A stretch of 64,000 bases of DNA, taken from assembly GCA_963781195.1 (NCBI GenBank), contig CAWAEZ010000008.1, positions 124,001 to 188,000 on the forward strand. The letters run 5' to 3'. The DNA is from JAJPKK01 sp963781195. GTDB lineage: Bacteria; Pseudomonadota; Alphaproteobacteria; Rhizobiales; Xanthobacteraceae. Positions 8,531 through 17,207 of the stretch are shown here, one piece after another. A program made the position numbers and the translations under genes. The notes beneath the pieces were generated by a model. It was not told the DNA's origin, ran no database searches, and was given only the letters and a program-made list of their open reading frames with translations. Numbering within the stretch: the stretch's first letter is position 1; each line of letters begins with the position of its first letter.

Positions 8531-8559
8531 GAAATAAGCCGGTTTAGTGCAGGGGTCAA
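8531..8559 (-). promoter_or_regulatory. sigma-70-type promoter for the ilv operon
   Basis: On the minus strand TTGACC (8559-8554) is followed after exactly 17 bases by TATTTC (8536-8531). Transcription would start near 8524, some 30 bases before the leader-peptide ATG. The -35 is strong and the -10 is weak, which is common in alphaproteobacteria. Confidence 0.6.
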
Positions 8560-8708
8560 GCCATAAAAGGCGGGTGGCTCGTATGCTGGGGGGCTTTGAG
8601 CGGTGAACAGGCCGTATCCTGGCGTGTGAGCCGCCCCCAGTCCCGCCCCACGACCACCCCAAGGCTCCGCGAAGGTCGTCAAGTCGAGGCGCCAGAGCGA
8701 GTGGCAAG

Positions 8709-8798
8709 CGCCCCCTCCCCAGCCCTCCCCCGCAAGCGGGAGAGGGGGCGAGGTGCGGTGGCGGTGCCATTCTTTCCCTCCACCGCGTGCGGGGAGGG
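8709..8798. repeat. pair of REP-like palindromes
   Basis: Two adjacent palindromes lie here. The first has CCCGC-AA-GCGGG at its core with flanking CTC and GAG (8709-8752). The second reads CCCTCC, CCGC, GT, GCGG, GGAGGG (8776-8798). Both lie between the aldo/keto reductase end and the ilv promoter. They match a widespread style of intergenic repeat in Bradyrhizobium-like genomes. Confidence 0.65.
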
Positions 8799-8899
8799 TA
8801 GGGAGCGGGGCTCTCCGACGTCCCCCAGGTCACATCGCACATCGCAGGGAGCGCGCGGGCCTGCCTTCTCCTTGGCATGCGCAGGGTCGCGGCGTCTGC

Positions 8900-9745
8900 T
8901 CACAGCATCGGCAAGGCGCGCAGCGGGCGGCGCAGCGGAAACGCCGCCTCGATGCGAGCGAGCTCGCCGGCCGCGAGCTCGAGATCGCCGGCGGCCGCGT
9001 TCTCCTCCACATGGGCAATGCTCCCGGCCTTCGGGATCGCAAAGACATGCGGACGCCGCACCAGGAAGGCGAGCGCCACTTGCCGCGGCGTCGCGCCGTG
9101 GGCGCGTGCGATCTCGTCGAGCAGGCGGCCGCCGGCGCTGCGCGGCGGCGCAAACCGGCCATGCCCGAACGGGCTATATGCGGTGACGGCGGCGCCGTGG
9201 GACTCGCACCAGGGGATGACCGCATGCTCGATGTCGCGCTCGTCGAGATGATAGAGCACCTGGTCGCAGGCGATGCTGCCCGGTCCTGCGATGGCCTCGG
9301 CCTCGGCCAGATCACCGGCGTCGAAATTGCTCACGCCCCAGGAGAGTATCTTGCCGGCACTCATCAGCTCGGCGAACGCGCCGAAGGTCTCGGCGAGCGG
9401 GTGGCCGCCGCGCCAATGCAGCAGATAGCAGTCGAGCCGGTCGGTTCCCAGGTGGCGCAGCGAACGCTCGCACGCTGCCAAAGTGCCGGCCCGCGTGGCG
9501 TTGTGCGGCAGCACCTTGGAGACCAGGAAAACCTCGTCGCGCCGGCCGGCGATGGCTTCGCCTACCACCACCTCGGCGGCGCCGTCGCCATACATCTCCG
9601 CGGTATCGATGTGGTTCATGCCCAGATCGAGGCCGCGGCGCAGCGCTGCGACGGCCTCGCGGCGGTCGCCGTCTTCGATGTACCAGGTGCCCTGGCCGAT
9701 CACCGCTACGTCGCGCTGGACATTCCCGAACCGACGGACCTTCAT
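8900..9745 (-). CDS. aldo/keto reductase
   Basis: This is a 281-residue NAD(P)H-dependent aldo/keto reductase with a TIM-barrel fold. The catalytic tetrad can be read: Asp and Tyr in DTAEMYGDG, Lys in FLVSKVLP and His in CYLLHWRGG. The cofactor-binding end is AIPKAGSIAHVEEN. ATG at 9745 (MKVRRFGNVQRDVAVIGQGTW) is chosen, with GAGG upstream. A GTG four codons earlier is possible. The substrate is unknown. It is the closest gene downstream of the minus-strand PfpI and FMN-reductase genes and may share a stress-response role with them. Confidence 0.93.
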   Translation of the reverse strand: MKVRRFGNVQRDVAVIGQGTWYIEDGDRREAVAALRRGLDLGMNHIDTAEMYGDGAAEVVVGEAIAGRRDEVFLVSKVLPHNATRAGTLAACERSLRHLGTDRLDCYLLHWRGGHPLAETFGAFAELMSAGKILSWGVSNFDAGDLAEAEAIAGPGSIACDQVLYHLDERDIEHAVIPWCESHGAAVTAYSPFGHGRFAPPRSAGGRLLDEIARAHGATPRQVALAFLVRRPHVFAIPKAGSIAHVEENAAAGDLELAAGELARIEAAFPLRRPLRALPML

Positions 9746-9902
9746 CCGGTGCCTCACTCGTCATGTCCCGGGGGCCGAACCTTTTACCCGTATCATCGCA
9801 CCCGGCTCGACGCAGCGATCCGGTGACCACCAGACATGATCACCGGATCGTCGGACGAGACGAGCATGCCCGGAATCGCCGGGAGGCAAAACCGGAAATC
9901 GA

Positions 9903-10469
9903 CTACGCCGCGTGGCGTCGGCCGCCTGCGCCGGCAAACAGCTTGATCATTTCGCGATTGAACGCGGGGATATCGTCCGGCTTGCGGCTGGTGACGAGGC
10001 CGCGGTCCTGGACGACCTCCTGGTCGACCCATTCGGCGCCGGCATTGGTGAGATCGGTCTTGAGCGAAGGCCACGACGTCATGCGGCGGCCGCGGGCGGC
10101 ACCGGCCTCGATCACGGTCCATGGGCCATGGCAGATCGCCGCGACCGGCTTGCCCGCGTCGAAGAACGCTTTGACGAAGGCGACCGCCTTGGGATCCATC
10201 CGCAGCTTGTCGGGATTGATCACGCCGCCGGGCAATTGCAGGGCGTCGAAATCCTCGGGCCTCGCGTTCTCGAGCTTCGCGTCGACAGGTACCTGGTCGC
10301 CCCACTCCTTGACGTTCCACCCGCGAATCTTGCCGTCCTGTGGCGAGACGATGCTGACCTTCGCTCCGGCCTCTTGAAGGGCCTTGCGCGGTTCGACGAG
10401 TTCCGCCCATTCGAAGCCATCGGTGGCGAGGATCGCGACCCTGCGTCCTTCGAGCGTGTTTTGAGACAT
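9903..10469 (-). CDS. DJ-1/PfpI family protein (type 1 glutamine amidotransferase-like)
   Basis: This 188-residue DJ-1/PfpI superfamily protein has the nucleophile elbow AICHGPW, with the reactive Cys, and an upstream Glu in DGFEWAELVEPRKAL. Members act as deglycases, hydrolases or chaperones under carbonyl or oxidative stress. Which of these applies cannot be told here. The start at 10469 (MSQNTLEGRRVAILATDGFE) has AGGAG seven bases upstream. The upstream in-frame codons lack family similarity. Confidence 0.92.
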   Translation of the reverse strand: MSQNTLEGRRVAILATDGFEWAELVEPRKALQEAGAKVSIVSPQDGKIRGWNVKEWGDQVPVDAKLENARPEDFDALQLPGGVINPDKLRMDPKAVAFVKAFFDAGKPVAAICHGPWTVIEAGAARGRRMTSWPSLKTDLTNAGAEWVDQEVVQDRGLVTSRKPDDIPAFNREMIKLFAGAGGRRHAA

Positions 10470-10515
10470 ATCGATCTCCTGAGAAAGAGCGCCCTCCCGC
10501 CGGTACAACCGGCCA

Positions 10516-10536
10516 GCCGCCGGTTGGTTCGGCGGC
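10516..10536. repeat. intergenic hairpin
   Basis: GCCGCCG and CGGCGGC flank the loop GTTGGTT in the short gap between the FMN reductase end and the PfpI start. No T-tract follows on either strand, so I would not call it a terminator with confidence. Confidence 0.4.
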
Positions 10537-10602
10537 CCGGCCGGAGCGGCCTGCCCGTGACCTAGGGGTGCGGGACGACGCTCAAAACTCTTCCTCAGAA
10601 CA

Positions 10603-11166
10603 TTATGACGTTGGGGCGTGCACCTTCCCGATCATGGTGGCGAACGCCTGCATGAACTTCTTGAGGAACTCGGCGGTTCCCGGATTGGTCACCTTGCCCT
10701 CGCCGTCGAACAGATTGGCGGCGCCCCCGATATAGGCTTCCGGCTGCTGCAATATGGGCATGTTGAGGAACACCAGCGACTGGCGCAAATGATGGTTGGC
10801 GCCGAACGCGCCGATGGCGCCCGGCGAAAGGCTGACGATGGCTGCCGGCTTGCCGTCCCAGCTGCTTCCGCCATAGGGCCGCGAGCCGATGTCGATCGCA
10901 TTCTTGAGCGCGCCGGGAACCGAGCGATTGTACTCCGGCGTCACGAACAGCACCGCGTCCGCCGCCTTGATGTGTTGACGGAATGCGGTCCATGCCGCCG
11001 GAGGTTGGGAATCCTCGTCCTGATTGTAGAGAGGGAGCTGCCCGATCTCCACGATCTCGAGCTTGAGCGACGGCGGCGCGAGCGCGGCGAGCGCATGCGC
11101 CATCATGCGGGTGTAGGATCCCTTGCGCAGGCTGCCGACGATGACGGCGACCTTGTACGTGGCCAT
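10603..11166 (-). CDS. NADPH-dependent FMN reductase family protein
   Basis: This is a 187-residue flavodoxin-like NADPH:FMN (quinone/chromate-type) reductase. The FMN phosphate loop is GSLRKGSYTRMMAHAL near the N-terminus, and TPEYNRSVPGALKNAIDIGSRPY is the second family signature. It would reduce quinones, azo compounds or metals with two electrons, as proposed for the ChrR/YieF group. The start at 11166 (MATYKVAVIV) is preferred over an ATG three codons upstream, which would abut the AGGGA ribosome-binding site. Confidence 0.93.
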   Translation of the reverse strand: MATYKVAVIVGSLRKGSYTRMMAHALAALAPPSLKLEIVEIGQLPLYNQDEDSQPPAAWTAFRQHIKAADAVLFVTPEYNRSVPGALKNAIDIGSRPYGGSSWDGKPAAIVSLSPGAIGAFGANHHLRQSLVFLNMPILQQPEAYIGGAANLFDGEGKVTNPGTAEFLKKFMQAFATMIGKVHAPTS

Positions 11167-11410
11167 GATGAACATCCCTGGTTGGAATAAATGGGTCGGA
11201 TCAAAAGTTATGTCAGTGGCGGCATCGCCTCCATGACGATCGGTTCCGCGGCACGTTGCTCACCCGGCGCATCGCAGGACGGCAACGTGGCGCGGAACCG
11301 GTCGGCATGTTAGTGTCCCGCCGCGTCGCATGGCTCGCCCGGAGCGCGCCCGATCCGAGTTCCTAAAACATAGCCCGCAACCCGTCGAGACATTCACCCG
11401 GAGGTCTGCC

Positions 11411-11944
11411 ATGAGGTTTCTCGCCTTGATCGGCGCCCTTGCGATCGTTGCCGCGATCGGTGCCGCCGTGTTCTTCTTCGGCGGGTTCTACAACGTCGCC
11501 GCGACCCAGCCCGATCTCGATGCCGTCGCCTGGGCATTGCAAAACGTCCGCAAGGCCTCCATCGCGCGCCACGCGACGGACGCGCCGACGGTCTCGCTCG
11601 CGGACGCCACGGTCGTGCAGGCCGGCGCCCGCGCCTTTGCGGCGCGCGGCTGCGTGAACTGTCACGGCGCGCCCGGCGCTGCCTGGGCCAAGTTTTCCGA
11701 GGGCCTGCGTCCCGATCCGCCGGACCTCAAGGACATCGCCAACGAACTCACCCCGGCGCAACTGTTCTTCGTCATCAAAAACGGAATCAACATGACCGGC
11801 ATGCCCGCCTTCGGCCTCGTCGAAGTGGGCGACGCGGAAATCTGGACCATCGTCGCCTTCGTCAAGAAGCTGCCGACCGTCAGCGAAGCGGACTACAAGA
11901 GCTGGACGGAAACCCCGGCGAGCCCGCCTGCTCCGCCGAAGTAG
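11411..11944 (+). CDS. membrane-anchored c-type cytochrome
   Basis: This 177-residue protein has an uncleaved-looking N-terminal membrane segment (FLALIGALAIVAAIGAAVFFFGG) and one class I cytochrome c domain. Heme attachment is CVNCH at residues 81-85. The probable axial Met lies in MTGMPAF near residue 130. The C-terminus is Pro/Ala-rich. It should face the periplasm and carry electrons to or from an unidentified partner. GGAGG precedes the start by six bases. Several exported redox proteins in this window could be partners, but none is adjacent in the same operon. Confidence 0.9.
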   Translation: MRFLALIGALAIVAAIGAAVFFFGGFYNVAATQPDLDAVAWALQNVRKASIARHATDAPTVSLADATVVQAGARAFAARGCVNCHGAPGAAWAKFSEGLRPDPPDLKDIANELTPAQLFFVIKNGINMTGMPAFGLVEVGDAEIWTIVAFVKKLPTVSEADYKSWTETPASPPAPPK

Positions 11945-12046
11945 AACGGCATATTCGTCCTTCCGAAGCGATGCGCCGTTGGGCTCAGCGCTCCATCAAG
12001 CTCGGCTCTGCGCGCACGCGCGGTCCCGAGCGACGCGTGACCATCG

Positions 12047-12541
12047 TTATTTCGTCACGGTGATCATCTGGTCGAGAAACAGGTCGGCGCCGGTCGTCAG
12101 CGGCCCGATGCGCGCGCCGCCGTAGCCGCCTTCGCCCTTGGCGCCGGCGAAGCGGCCCTTGCCGCCGATGACGGTGATGGTCCCTTTGAAGATGGTGCGC
12201 GGGCCGTCCGCGGCGGCCGTGCCGCTCGCCTTGTACCACAGCACCGAGCCGTCATCGAATGTGAGGCTGCTGTAGGTCGAGTTGGTGCCCGAACCCTTCA
12301 CGTAATCGGTTTGCGCGACGAACGAGGCCAAGGCCGTCGATCCGTCCTGAAACGAGGCGATGCCGGAGAAACGGGCGATGCCGGCGACATGGCCGTCGAC
12401 GTCGCCGATGTCCTGGGTCTGCACCGACGTCGCATGCATCACCTCGCGAAACTCGAGGTCTTCGGCGTGGGCGGGGTGCACGGCCGTCGCGCCGACCAGC
12501 GTCAGCATCGCGAGCGCCGTCACGATCGATCCTGGCATCAT
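12047..12541 (-). CDS. hypothetical secreted beta-rich protein
   Basis: This 164-residue exported protein has a signal peptide (MMPGSIVTALAMLTLVGATAVHPAHA). The mature part is rich in alternating Gly, Thr and aromatic residues (SSLTFDDGSVLWYKASG, GTITVIGGKGRFAGAKGEGGYGG). The GKGRFAGAKGEG pattern recalls lipocalin-like or allene-oxide-cyclase-barrel proteins, but I do not recognise the family firmly. GAGG precedes the tandem ATG-ATG. It is monocistronic as far as can be seen, between the cytochrome and the MBL-fold gene. Confidence 0.75.
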   Translation of the reverse strand: MMPGSIVTALAMLTLVGATAVHPAHAEDLEFREVMHATSVQTQDIGDVDGHVAGIARFSGIASFQDGSTALASFVAQTDYVKGSGTNSTYSSLTFDDGSVLWYKASGTAAADGPRTIFKGTITVIGGKGRFAGAKGEGGYGGARIGPLTTGADLFLDQMITVTK

Positions 12542-12669
12542 GCTTTAACCTCGTGTTCGAAGCGTTTCAAAACTGTCTCAGCCGTGACATGCCGGCTTGA
12601 TGAAAAACGCCGGCGGGCGTCGGAAATGCGTTCCATCGCCGCCGGCGTCGACTGACAGGCGTTCTCCGG

Positions 12670-13587
12670 TCAGGACCGGTTGAACGAGTTGTAGACCTGC
12701 TTCACGAAGTTGTCGGCCGCCTGCTCGTTGTCGGCCCAGGTCTTGTCGAGGTCGGCGAGAGGTTTCGCGGACACCACTTCCGCTTCGGTCTTGCCTTCCT
12801 TGTAGAGTTTCTCGATCCGCTCGCGGGCGGTCTTCACCATCGAATTGTACTCGGAGATGTTCGCTTTGTTGGCGAGCGGGCCGTGGCCGACCACGACCTT
12901 GGTGTTGTCGTTGGCGAGAGCAAGCCATTCATTGGTCGCGCGCACCATGCCCCGGATGTCGCCGCCATTGGCGAAGTCGACCTGCTGGTAGCGATGGCGG
13001 TTGTTCATCACGTCGCCGGTGGCGAGCACGTTGGCGTCATCGAAATACACCCAGGTGTCGCCGTCGGTGTGGGCATTGTTGACATGATGCAGGGTCGCCT
13101 TGCGGCCGCCGACTTCGATGGTCTTGGTGCCGCCGCTATAGGTTTCCTTCGGCACGCCGCCGGCCGGTACGGGCGGCTGGGCATTGCCGGTGGTGCCGTT
13201 CTTGTTGCCGCCGGCCGCGAGGCGCAGACGAATATTGTCCTGCGCGATGACCGTGGCGCCGTCCTTCTGGAAGTTCGCATTGCCGCCGGTGTGATCGCCG
13301 TGGAAGTGCGTGTTGATGATGTACTTGATCGGCAGCGGCGAGATTTCCTTAATCGCCGCCTTGATCTTGTCGGACAGCGGCGCGAACTGCGTGTCCACCA
13401 TGATGATGCCGTCGGTGCCGACCGCCACCGTGATGTTGCCGCCCTGGCCTTCGAGCATGTAGGTGTTGTGGCCTAGATCGGTCTTCTTGATCTGGATTTT
13501 GTCCCAGTCGACCGGCTGTTGCGCATAAGCGCTGCCGGCCAAGGCGATGGTCGCGCCGGCGAGCGCGGCGAGTGCGATTCTGCTCAT
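12670..13587 (-). CDS. exported metallo-beta-lactamase-fold hydrolase
   Basis: This is a 305-residue MBL-fold protein with signal peptide MSRIALAALAGATIALAGSAYAQ. The metal motif is THFHGDHTGGN at residues 93-103, with further ligands HTDGDTWVYF (Asp/His) and VVVGHGPLANK (His). It resembles the periplasmic cyclase/quinoprotein-relative group (SoxH/PqqB-like) rather than true beta-lactamases. AAGGAGG precedes 13587 at ideal spacing. A longer open frame to 14061 is rejected because it overlaps the divergent gene and lacks similarity. Its substrate is unknown. Confidence 0.9.
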   Translation of the reverse strand: MSRIALAALAGATIALAGSAYAQQPVDWDKIQIKKTDLGHNTYMLEGQGGNITVAVGTDGIIMVDTQFAPLSDKIKAAIKEISPLPIKYIINTHFHGDHTGGNANFQKDGATVIAQDNIRLRLAAGGNKNGTTGNAQPPVPAGGVPKETYSGGTKTIEVGGRKATLHHVNNAHTDGDTWVYFDDANVLATGDVMNNRHRYQQVDFANGGDIRGMVRATNEWLALANDNTKVVVGHGPLANKANISEYNSMVKTARERIEKLYKEGKTEAEVVSAKPLADLDKTWADNEQAADNFVKQVYNSFNRS

Positions 13588-13936
13588 GATGTTCCTCCTT
13601 ATTGGTGCCGGCCCCGTCGGGCGCGGACGGCGGACATTACCATGTTTGCAGCGCCAGACGAGCGTTTCCGGCAAACGCGGTGATGGCGCCGGCGCGTGCG
13701 GGCGACGCGTGTTTGCGGCAGCGCGTGTCCGTTGCAGCGCGCGTCTTTCGCGCGGCCGGCTGCCGGTGTATGTTGACGATCGCCGTCGTTGAAGGGCCGC
13801 GTTCGCTCTACGCGACGGCTGCGGTGGCGGGGCTCGGCATTCGCAAGCTGAAGTTCCATCCGGCGAGAAAAAAGAAAACGAAGACTTCACGTCGGCAGGC
13901 GCAGCGCGCCGCCGGTGTGGAGATGGGAGGACACAG
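13588..13936. other. divergent intergenic region
   Basis: The roughly 350 bases between the MBL-fold gene and the plus-strand secreted protein must hold both promoters. A TTGACG at 13772 has no -10 at the right distance. I see no repeat or RNA structure. Confidence 0.45.
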
Positions 13937-14797
13937 ATGGTGGCGCGAGGTTTCGCGGCAGCAGTCGCGATCATGGCCGTGCTGGCGGTCGGCGGACCGG
14001 CGATGGCGTTCGATGACGCCCAGTATCCGGATCTCAAGGGCCAGTGGATTGCCGTACGCATTCCCGGCGTGAAGGGCCAGGCCGCCTATGATCCGACCAA
14101 GGACTGGGGGCTCGGCCAGCAGGCGCCGCTGACGCCCGAGTACCAGAAGGTTCTCGAGGCGAGCATTGCCGATCTCAAGCAGGGCGGGCAGGGCGGATGG
14201 GCGACCGGTTCCTGCCTGCCGCCCGGAATGCCGGCGATGATGACGCTTTACCGCCCGATGGAAATCGTGGTGAAGCCGGAGACGACCTACATCCTGATCG
14301 ATCACGCGATCAACAATCACCGGCGCATCTACACCGACGGCCGCGACTGGCCGCAAGAGGTCGAGCCGTCCTTCCTCGGATATTCGATCGGCAAATGGAT
14401 CGACCCCGACAACAGCGGCCGCTTCACCGTGCTGGAGGTCGAGACCCGGCATTTCAAGGGGCCGCGCACGTTCGACCCGTCGGGCCTGCCGACCCACGCC
14501 GACAACCAATCCGTCGTGTTCGAGCGGTTCTATCTCGACAAGGCCAACCCGGGGCTTCTGCACAACGACATGACGGTCATGGACCACGCCCTCACGCGCC
14601 CATGGTCGGCCGCGAAGACCTACCGCCGCACTGGCGGTCAGTATCCCGACTGGGCGGAAGACAATTGCGGCGACAACAATCCCATCGTCCACATCCACAA
14701 CGAGTACTATTACAAGGGCGCCGACGGTCGAATCATGCCGACGCGCAAGGACCAGCCGCCGCCGGACCTGCGCTACTTCAAGGAGCGGCAGAGATAG
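13937..14797 (+). CDS. hypothetical exported protein, 286 aa
   Basis: The product has a signal peptide (MVARGFAAAVAIMAVLAVGGPAMA) and a mature domain starting FDDAQYPDLKGQWIAVRIPG. Later landmarks are SCLPPGMPAMMTLYRPMEIVV, THADNQSVVFERFYLDK, the two-Cys NCGDNN and a His-rich segment, IVHIHNEYYYKG. I have the impression of a family of paralogous exported proteins common in soil Hyphomicrobiales, but I cannot name a function. GGGAGG sits at good spacing before ATG. Conserved His/Asp near the C-terminus could bind a metal; that is speculation. Confidence 0.8.
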   Translation: MVARGFAAAVAIMAVLAVGGPAMAFDDAQYPDLKGQWIAVRIPGVKGQAAYDPTKDWGLGQQAPLTPEYQKVLEASIADLKQGGQGGWATGSCLPPGMPAMMTLYRPMEIVVKPETTYILIDHAINNHRRIYTDGRDWPQEVEPSFLGYSIGKWIDPDNSGRFTVLEVETRHFKGPRTFDPSGLPTHADNQSVVFERFYLDKANPGLLHNDMTVMDHALTRPWSAAKTYRRTGGQYPDWAEDNCGDNNPIVHIHNEYYYKGADGRIMPTRKDQPPPDLRYFKERQR

Positions 14798-14857
14798 TGC
14801 GAGCCGGGCGCCGTTCCCGCCGTTCCCGATCCCGCGTGGTCGCTCGCAGGCGAGCCG

Positions 14858-15565
14858 TCAGAAATAGTAGTTGAGACCGGTGCGGAACAGGTTGTCCCGC
14901 GTGGTCTTGCTGACTGTGACCGAGCCGCCGGGCACGCCGAAGGTGTTGTTGACGGTGGCGCCGTCGAGATAGATATATTCGAGACGCCCGGTCCATCGCC
15001 CCGACACTCTCGTCTCGACGCCGACGCCGGCAGCCCAGACCGGGGTGAAATCCGTCTCCTGTAGCCCGCCAAACCCACCCAGGTTCAGGTTCGCGGTGCT
15101 GTGCAGGAAGCCGCCGCCGCCCGTCACGTAGAACAGCCAGTCCTCGATCCCGGCGTATCCCAGCCGGCCGCGCAGCGTGGACACCATGTCGGTGCCGTTG
15201 GAGATCTGGAGCGAGGCGACCTGGACGCCATTTTGCTGATGGGAGAACTGGAGGTCGCCCTCGATGCCGGCGACCAGCGGGCCGAACTGCCAATTGTAGC
15301 CTGCCTGTCCGCCGCCGACGAAGCCGCGGATCTCGTCCGAGGTGGACGTAAACAGCCCCGGCGCGCTCACCACGAAGGAGGTCCGGCCGGCTCCGCCGCC
15401 AAGATTGCCGCCGGCATAAAGCCCGCTCCAGCTGAAATAGCCTCCGGCCTCGGCGATGGGCGCGAGCGCGAGATCCGCCGCGTAGGCGGAGAAGATCGTA
15501 GAGCCAGATAGTGCTGCAGCCATCGTCATGGCGATGACGCCTGCGCCAAGGCGCGACATTTTCAT
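14858..15565 (-). CDS. Omp25/Omp31-like outer membrane beta-barrel protein
   Basis: This 235-residue outer membrane protein has a cleavable signal (up to SAYAADLA), then the family hallmark YFSWSGLYAGGNLGGG, alternating beta strands (VGGGQAGYNWQFGPLVAGIEGDLQFS) and a C-terminal Phe (GLNYYF), the recognition signal for the barrel assembly machinery. Eight strands are expected. It is structural, and similar proteins are abundant in Brucella and Bradyrhizobium. A G-rich ribosome-binding site precedes 15565. Confidence 0.93.
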   Translation of the reverse strand: MKMSRLGAGVIAMTMAAALSGSTIFSAYAADLALAPIAEAGGYFSWSGLYAGGNLGGGAGRTSFVVSAPGLFTSTSDEIRGFVGGGQAGYNWQFGPLVAGIEGDLQFSHQQNGVQVASLQISNGTDMVSTLRGRLGYAGIEDWLFYVTGGGGFLHSTANLNLGGFGGLQETDFTPVWAAGVGVETRVSGRWTGRLEYIYLDGATVNNTFGVPGGSVTVSKTTRDNLFRTGLNYYF

Positions 15566-15882
15566 AACACCCCCCTGTCCCGTTTCGGACAGCTCACCCT
15601 TGGCGCGGATGCTAGCAGGTGCCGGCCGCTCTAAAAACCTCCCGGGGTCGCCACCCGGCCGAAAAACCGAAGGTGTGGCCTATTCGCCTGCCTCGTCTCT
15701 TGGGGCTCTGTAACTCACTATTTTCGCTTCGGAATTCGCGGGGAGCGGAACACGTGCCCAGCCCGGTCACGCGCCGGAGGCGATGCCGCCTCGCGGCAAA
15801 TCAGGCCAAAGCCGCAACGACGAAGGTGCGGGCGAGCCCATCGATTCGTGCGGGACCCGAGCTGCGAGGCCGCAATGCGCCT
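15566..15882. other. intergenic region, nothing recognised
   Basis: About 317 bases lie between the porin start and the end of the methyltransferase gene, both on the minus strand. The porin promoter should lie at the left edge. No motif, repeat or reading frame stands out. Confidence 0.45.
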
Positions 15883-16650
15883 TCAGCGCTTCACGAAGAT
15901 GAGCGCCAGATTGTTTGCCGGCATCGCACGGATTTCACCGAGATCGAAGTCCTCGCCGGCCGCAAGCTTCACGACGTCGTCGAGATGGCGGATGCCCCAT
16001 TCGGGGTTCTGTTCGCGCAACTGGCGGTCGAAGGATTCGTTGCCCGCCGCGGTGGGGAGTCCGGGCTGTCGGAAGGGGCCATAGAGAAACAGCACGCCGC
16101 CTCGGCTCAAGACGGATCGGGCGCCGCGAAACAGGGCCGCCGTGGTGGCGGGCGGCGCGATATGAATCATGTTGATGGACACGACGGCAGCCGCGCCGGC
16201 CACGGGCCAGGGGCTGACATGGACGTCGAGGTTCAGCGGTGCATTGACGTTGGTCGGCGCTTCCGCGACCAGCCAGCTCGCGATCGACCGCAGGCAGCCG
16301 GCGTCCCGATCGCTCGGCTGCCAAACGAGGCGAGGCATCACCCGCGCAAAGTGAACGATATGCTGACCGGTCCCGCTCGCGACTTCGAGGACGAGGCCCT
16401 GGTCCGGCAGAATTTGCGTCAGCACCTCGCCGATCGGCGATTTGTTGCGCTCGGCCGACGGGCTGACGAGGCGGCCGTCCACCAGGACGGTTCCGGGCTC
16501 GCAGCGGACGGGCAGCCTCTCGTTGACCAAGGCTGGCGGCCCCTTCGCGAGGTTTGCGCAAAACGGGAGGCGGAGCGGGTGCTCGATCGCGCCCCCGCGT
16601 GACAATCCGGCGAGACGCGCCCCGCCGCGATCGCCGATTTCCGTCATCAA
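15883..16650 (-). CDS. DUF938 family SAM-dependent methyltransferase
   Basis: The protein matches DUF938, predicted class I methyltransferases. Its signature is RLVSPSAERNKSPIGEVL, then the SAM loop VLEVASGTGQHIVHFA and WQPSDRDAG, followed by INMIHIAPP and GGVLFLYGPF. The substrate is unknown. The start is uncertain. The ATG at 16650 yields 255 residues, with some 55 residues before the conserved core and no clear ribosome-binding site. A GTG just before DGRLVSPS would give a more typical length of about 200. Confidence 0.85.
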   Translation of the reverse strand: MMTEIGDRGGARLAGLSRGGAIEHPLRLPFCANLAKGPPALVNERLPVRCEPGTVLVDGRLVSPSAERNKSPIGEVLTQILPDQGLVLEVASGTGQHIVHFARVMPRLVWQPSDRDAGCLRSIASWLVAEAPTNVNAPLNLDVHVSPWPVAGAAAVVSINMIHIAPPATTAALFRGARSVLSRGGVLFLYGPFRQPGLPTAAGNESFDRQLREQNPEWGIRHLDDVVKLAAGEDFDLGEIRAMPANNLALIFVKR

Positions 16651-16725
16651 AACGGATGATGTCCCGACGATCGCCGGCCGCGCCGGACGTTCCTGGAAGA
16701 TGGAACGCGTGCGTCTGCAAAAATC

Positions 16726-16926
16726 TCAGCGGCGCCCCGACCACCACCCGATGCCGAACAGCACGAGGGCGGCAACGCCCGAGACGACCCCGTGCTTGAG
16801 GTGAACCCGCGTCGAGCCGGCTTCATAACCCGGCATGAACGTGGGAAGCGATTCCGCGGGAACCACGAGATACACCACTGCGACGACGGCTAAAATCAGT
16901 CCCAAAATGATGGCAGCTGTTTTCAT
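16726..16926 (-). CDS. small two-helix membrane protein
   Basis: This 66-residue protein has two predicted membrane helices (AAIILGLILAVVAVVYLVVP and HGVVSGVAALVLFGIGWW) separated by a soluble loop, FMPGYEAGSTRVHLKHG. ATG at 16926 follows GAGGGGG. It resembles small hypothetical inner-membrane proteins. No family is recognised and no operon partner is evident. Confidence 0.7.
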   Translation of the reverse strand: MKTAAIILGLILAVVAVVYLVVPAESLPTFMPGYEAGSTRVHLKHGVVSGVAALVLFGIGWWSGRR

Positions 16927-17207
16927 AAGCGGTTCCCCCTCGAAACATCGAAACAATGCCTGAGCCGGCTCAAGCGAGGGCACACAATCCAAACTGGCGG
17001 GTGTTTGTCAATCCGAGGCCAATATGAGCGTTGAAGGCGCTACGGCGTCGCTCGGCTGGTGCCGCACCCTTCGCGATGCCGAAGTCCCCGGACGTCTTCG
17101 CCTGCACGGCAGGTCTGCGGGACGCTCCGGCGCGGTTGAATCGCGCGCCGCCCCGGTGCATGGTCCGCGCCCTTAGACGATTTCCCCCACCAGCCCAGGA
17201 TACGCCC

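Noticed and set aside
13772..13800. Possible promoter with TTGACG
   Set aside because: No -10-like hexamer occurs 16-18 bases downstream; GGCCGC is there instead.
13588..14061. N-terminal extension of the MBL-fold gene to 14061
   Set aside because: The conserved protein with signal peptide begins at 13587 after a perfect ribosome-binding site. The extension is Arg/Pro-rich and overlaps the divergent gene.
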